From NCBI RefSeq assembly GCF_009707365.1, contig NZ_CP046122.1, forward strand, positions 2,666,001 to 2,730,000: 64,000 nt of DNA. The letters run 5' to 3'. This DNA is from Microlunatus sp. Gsoil 973 (GTDB lineage: Bacteria > Actinomycetota > Actinomycetes > Propionibacteriales > Propionibacteriaceae). Every line of letters begins with the position of its first letter. Within the stretch, counting starts at the first letter, position 1. Under the pieces are notes generated by a model. That model saw only the letters and a list, made by a program, of their open reading frames with translations. It had not been told where the DNA came from and ran no database searches. The position numbers and the translations under genes were made by a program. Of the stretch, positions 61,847 through 64,000 are shown piece after piece.

Positions 61847-62470
61847 TCAGGACTCGGATGCGTCCTCGGCGGCAGCTTCGGCGGCCTCGGACCCACCCTC
61901 GGCGCCCTCGCCCTCGGCCGGTTCCTCGGCCTCGACCCGGGCCGCGGAGACGCTGACGATCAGGGTCTCGGGATCGATCGCCAGCGTGGTGCCCTCGGGA
62001 AGCGACACGTCCTGGGCCAGGATCTGGGCGCCGGCCTCGAGGCCCTCGACCGAAACGGTGATGCCCTCGGGGATGTGGGTCGCCTCGGCCTCGACCGCGA
62101 TCTCGTTGCGATCGACAACGACGATGGTCTCCGGCTGGGCCTCACCCTCGGTGTGAATGGTGACGTCGACCGTGACCTTCTCACCGCGGCGGACGATCAG
62201 TAGGTCGACGTGCTCGATGAATCCCTTCAGCGGATCGCGCTGGACCTGCTTGGGCAGCGCCAACCGGGAGTCGCCGTCGACGTCGATGGTCAGCAGCGCG
62301 TTGTGCTCGCGGAGCGCCATCAGGGTCTCGTGGCCCGGCAGGGTGATGTGAACGGGATCCGTACCGTGCCCGTACAGGACAGCGGGGATCTTGTCGGCAC
62401 GACGAATACGGCGGGCTGCACCCTTGCCGAATTCGGTACGCAATTCGGCGGTGAGCTTGACCTCGGCCAC
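61847..62470 (-). CDS. rplY: 50S ribosomal protein L25/general stress protein Ctc
   Basis: A 207-residue long-form L25. The N-terminal 5S-rRNA-binding domain (about 1-92: LTAELRTEFGKGAARRIRR, IPAVLYGHGTDPVHITLPGH) is followed by the TL5 C-terminal beta domain (about 95-180) and an acidic Glu/Ala tail. ATG 62470 is the only sensible start. Standard neighbour of pth and prs. Confidence 0.95.
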   Translation of the reverse strand: MAEVKLTAELRTEFGKGAARRIRRADKIPAVLYGHGTDPVHITLPGHETLMALREHNALLTIDVDGDSRLALPKQVQRDPLKGFIEHVDLLIVRRGEKVTVDVTIHTEGEAQPETIVVVDRNEIAVEAEATHIPEGITVSVEGLEAGAQILAQDVSLPEGTTLAIDPETLIVSVSAARVEAEEPAEGEGAEGGSEAAEAAAEDASES

Positions 62471-62669
62471 GGAACTAACTCCTCGAACTCAAAGATGTGT
62501 GTGTCTCGGCGTGCCCGGGAGGATGGACAGCCGGCATCACAGAGCGCGATGCAGCAGAACCCAGTCGATCACGGTCGATCCGACCCTCGCCGAGGCAACC
62601 GTCACAGCCTAGCGAATCGCCCCCACCGACACCAATCCGTGTCGCCGGACCCCCGGGCGCGTCCGCGGA

Positions 62670-63647
62670 TCAGGAGTGCCCGTTGAAGAGCGAGGTGACC
62701 GAGCCGTCCTCGAAGACCTCCTGGATCGCCCGCGAGATCAGCGGCGCGATCGACAACACCGTGAGCTTGCCGAACTGGCGTTCCGCCGGGATCGGCAGCG
62801 TGTTGGTGACGATCACCTCTTCGAACATCGAGTTGGTGAGCCGATCGATGGCCGGGCCGGAGAGCACCGGGTGGGTTGCCGCGGCGATCACCGACTTCGC
62901 GCCCCGGGCGATCAGCGCTTCGCCGGCCTGGCAGATCGTTCCCGCGGTGTCGATCATGTCGTCGACCAGCAGGCAGACCCGGCCGCGGACGTCGCCGACC
63001 ACTTCGTGGACCGCAACGGTGTTGGCGACGTTCGGATCGCGACGTTTGTGGATGATGGCCAGCGGTGCGCCGAGCTGGTCGCTCCACATGTCGGCCAACC
63101 GGACGCGGCCGGCGTCCGGGGAGACGATGGTCATCTCCGCGCTGTTGTACTGGCTCTTGACGTAGTCGGCGAGCACCGGCAGCGCCCACAGATGATCGAC
63201 CGGTCCGTCGAAGAATCCCTGGATCTGGGCGGCGTGCAGGTCGACCGACATGATCCGGTCCGCGCCCGCCGTCTTGTACAGGTCTGCGATCAACCGGGCG
63301 GAGATCGGCTCCCGTCCGGCGTGCTTCTTGTCCTGGCGGGCGTACGGATAGAACGGGGCGACAACGGTGATCCGCTTGGCCGACGCCCGCTTGAGCGCGT
63401 CGACCATGATCAACTGCTCCATCACCCATTCGTTGACCGGAGCGCAGTGGGACTGGATGACGAACGCATCACTGCCGCGGACCGATTCCTCGAAGCGGAC
63501 GTAGATCTCGGAGTTGGCGTAGGCCAGGGCACGGGTCGGGACCAGTTCGACCTTCATCAGGTCGGCGATCTCCCGTGCCAGCTCCGGATAGGCCCGCCCG
63601 GTGAACAACATCAGGTGCTTGTTGTTCGGCTTGAGCACTCCGGTCAT
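62670..63647 (-). CDS. prs: Ribose-phosphate diphosphokinase (PRPP synthetase)
   Basis: Makes PRPP from ribose-5-phosphate and ATP for purine, pyrimidine, His and Trp synthesis. The 325-residue enzyme has HLMLFTGRAYPELAREIA at the N-terminus, RFEESVRGSDAFVIQS, PYARQDKKHAGREPISARL (ATP site, about 103-121), SVDLHAAQIQGFFD (metal His), and the PRPP loop VCLLVDDMIDTAGTI (about 223-237). It starts on the TGATG junction with glmU. A 199-bp gap separates it from rplY. Confidence 0.96.
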   Translation of the reverse strand: MTGVLKPNNKHLMLFTGRAYPELAREIADLMKVELVPTRALAYANSEIYVRFEESVRGSDAFVIQSHCAPVNEWVMEQLIMVDALKRASAKRITVVAPFYPYARQDKKHAGREPISARLIADLYKTAGADRIMSVDLHAAQIQGFFDGPVDHLWALPVLADYVKSQYNSAEMTIVSPDAGRVRLADMWSDQLGAPLAIIHKRRDPNVANTVAVHEVVGDVRGRVCLLVDDMIDTAGTICQAGEALIARGAKSVIAAATHPVLSGPAIDRLTNSMFEEVIVTNTLPIPAERQFGKLTVLSIAPLISRAIQEVFEDGSVTSLFNGHS

Positions 63648-64000
63648 CAGTGGTCTCCCCTGTCGCTGTCAGCAGCTGCCTCGGCCGCCTCAGCGGTCCT
63701 GGTGCCAGCCCGGTTGCGTAGCACCCAACCAGACGAATTGTGCTGCCGGCCCCGGGCGATGCCGAGTTCGCCTGCAGCAACATCATCGGTGATCGCCGAG
63801 CCGGCCGCCACATACGCGCCGTCGGCAATCTGCACCGGAGCGACCAGGACCGTGTCGCTGCCGATGAAAGTGAACCGGCCGACGCTGCTGTGGTGCTTGT
63901 CGACACCGTCGTAGTTGGCGAAGATCGTCCCGGCGCCGATGTTGGCGCCCTCGCCGATCTCGGCGTCCCCGGCGTAGCTGAGATGGGGCACCTTGGCGCC
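63647..64000 (-). CDS. glmU: Bifunctional GlmU, C-terminal part (partial)
   Basis: Only the last 117 residues are in the window. They contain the left-handed beta-helix acetyltransferase end: [20 protein letters not shown] (the canonical GD...NIGAGT segment), [12 protein letters not shown], and [30 protein letters not shown] hexapeptide turns, then an Ala/Glu/Asp-rich tail. GlmU makes UDP-GlcNAc for the cell wall. The stop overlaps the prs start by one base. Confidence 0.93.
   Translation of the reverse strand, partial: GAKVPHLSYAGDAEIGEGANIGAGTIFANYDGVDKHHSSVGRFTFIGSDTVLVAPVQIADGAYVAAGSAITDDVAAGELGIARGRQHNSSGWVLRNRAGTRTAEAAEAAADSDRGDH

Overview
The window is about 64 kb of very GC-rich DNA from an actinobacterium. 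Signs of this are a mycothiol S-conjugate amidase (mca), an LLM-class F420-type oxidoreductase, a SigB/SigF-type sigma factor, GAF-ANTAR regulators and many genes whose start codon lies 6-8 bases after a -10 hexamer (leaderless transcription). Gene order at both ends (mca-DUF4307-greA with metB and cbs nearby; glmU-prs-rplY-pth, mfd-mazG-eno-divIC-DUF501-ppx) is the conserved actinobacterial order. Protein character suggests Propionibacteriales/Propionibacteriaceae (Microlunatus-like), but that is inference.

Layout. 0-6.5 kb: CBS-domain tail, small membrane protein, mca, DUF4307 protein, greA, a repeat-rich spacer, a DUF2089/beta-rich protein pair and a lipoprotein L,D-transpeptidase. 6.5-13.4 kb: an accessory stress cluster with a HAD phosphatase-P-loop ATPase fusion, GAF-ANTAR regulator, a DHp-like protein without kinase domain, zinc alcohol dehydrogenase, universal stress protein, Hsp20 and a frameshifted AI-2E transporter; three sites resemble DosR/DevR boxes. 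13.5-23.6 kb: ung, metB, a MarR-dienelactone hydrolase operon divergent from an EmrB-type pump, amidohydrolase, LLM oxidoreductase with gamma-glutamyltransferase, and a transglutaminase-like gene behind a MerR-type promoter. 23.7-30.5 kb: a DGPF/YCII protein with an ECF42 sigma factor, membrane proteins, Nudix hydrolase, cbs, Bax-inhibitor-1 and SDR. 30.5-43.3 kb: ChaB-Rho_N protein, SigB-type sigma, second GAF-ANTAR, hydrolases, pseudouridine synthase, stand-alone AICAR formyltransferase, MFS/MarR pair, HAD phosphatase, phosphotransferase and LysE exporter. 42.2-43.8 kb: a small tRNA-anchored island. 43.8-53.8 kb: metallophosphoesterase, def, ACT-domain protein, ppx, DUF501, aldo/keto reductase, divIC-like, eno, mazG and a SurA-like lipoprotein. 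53.3-56 kb: two related membrane proteins and an IS110-family element sitting precisely inside a REP-like repeat. 56-64 kb: mfd, a decayed methyltransferase, secreted SH3-like protein, MazG-like protein, pth, rplY, prs and the 3' part of glmU.

How the genes work together: metB and cbs give transsulfuration; mca serves mycothiol detoxification; ung, mfd and mazG guard DNA and the nucleotide pool; greA and mfd act on RNA polymerase; prs and the AICAR formyltransferase belong to purine supply; glmU and the L,D-transpeptidase serve the cell wall. Regulation is rich: two MarR regulators beside pumps, two ANTAR proteins, a group-3 sigma and an ECF42 sigma.

Four genes (AI-2E transporter, RluA-type pseudouridine synthase, second MarR, phosphotransferase) are each broken by one surplus base in a G/C-rich run. 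This is either assembly error or real decay. They are annotated as frameshifted genes with full extents.
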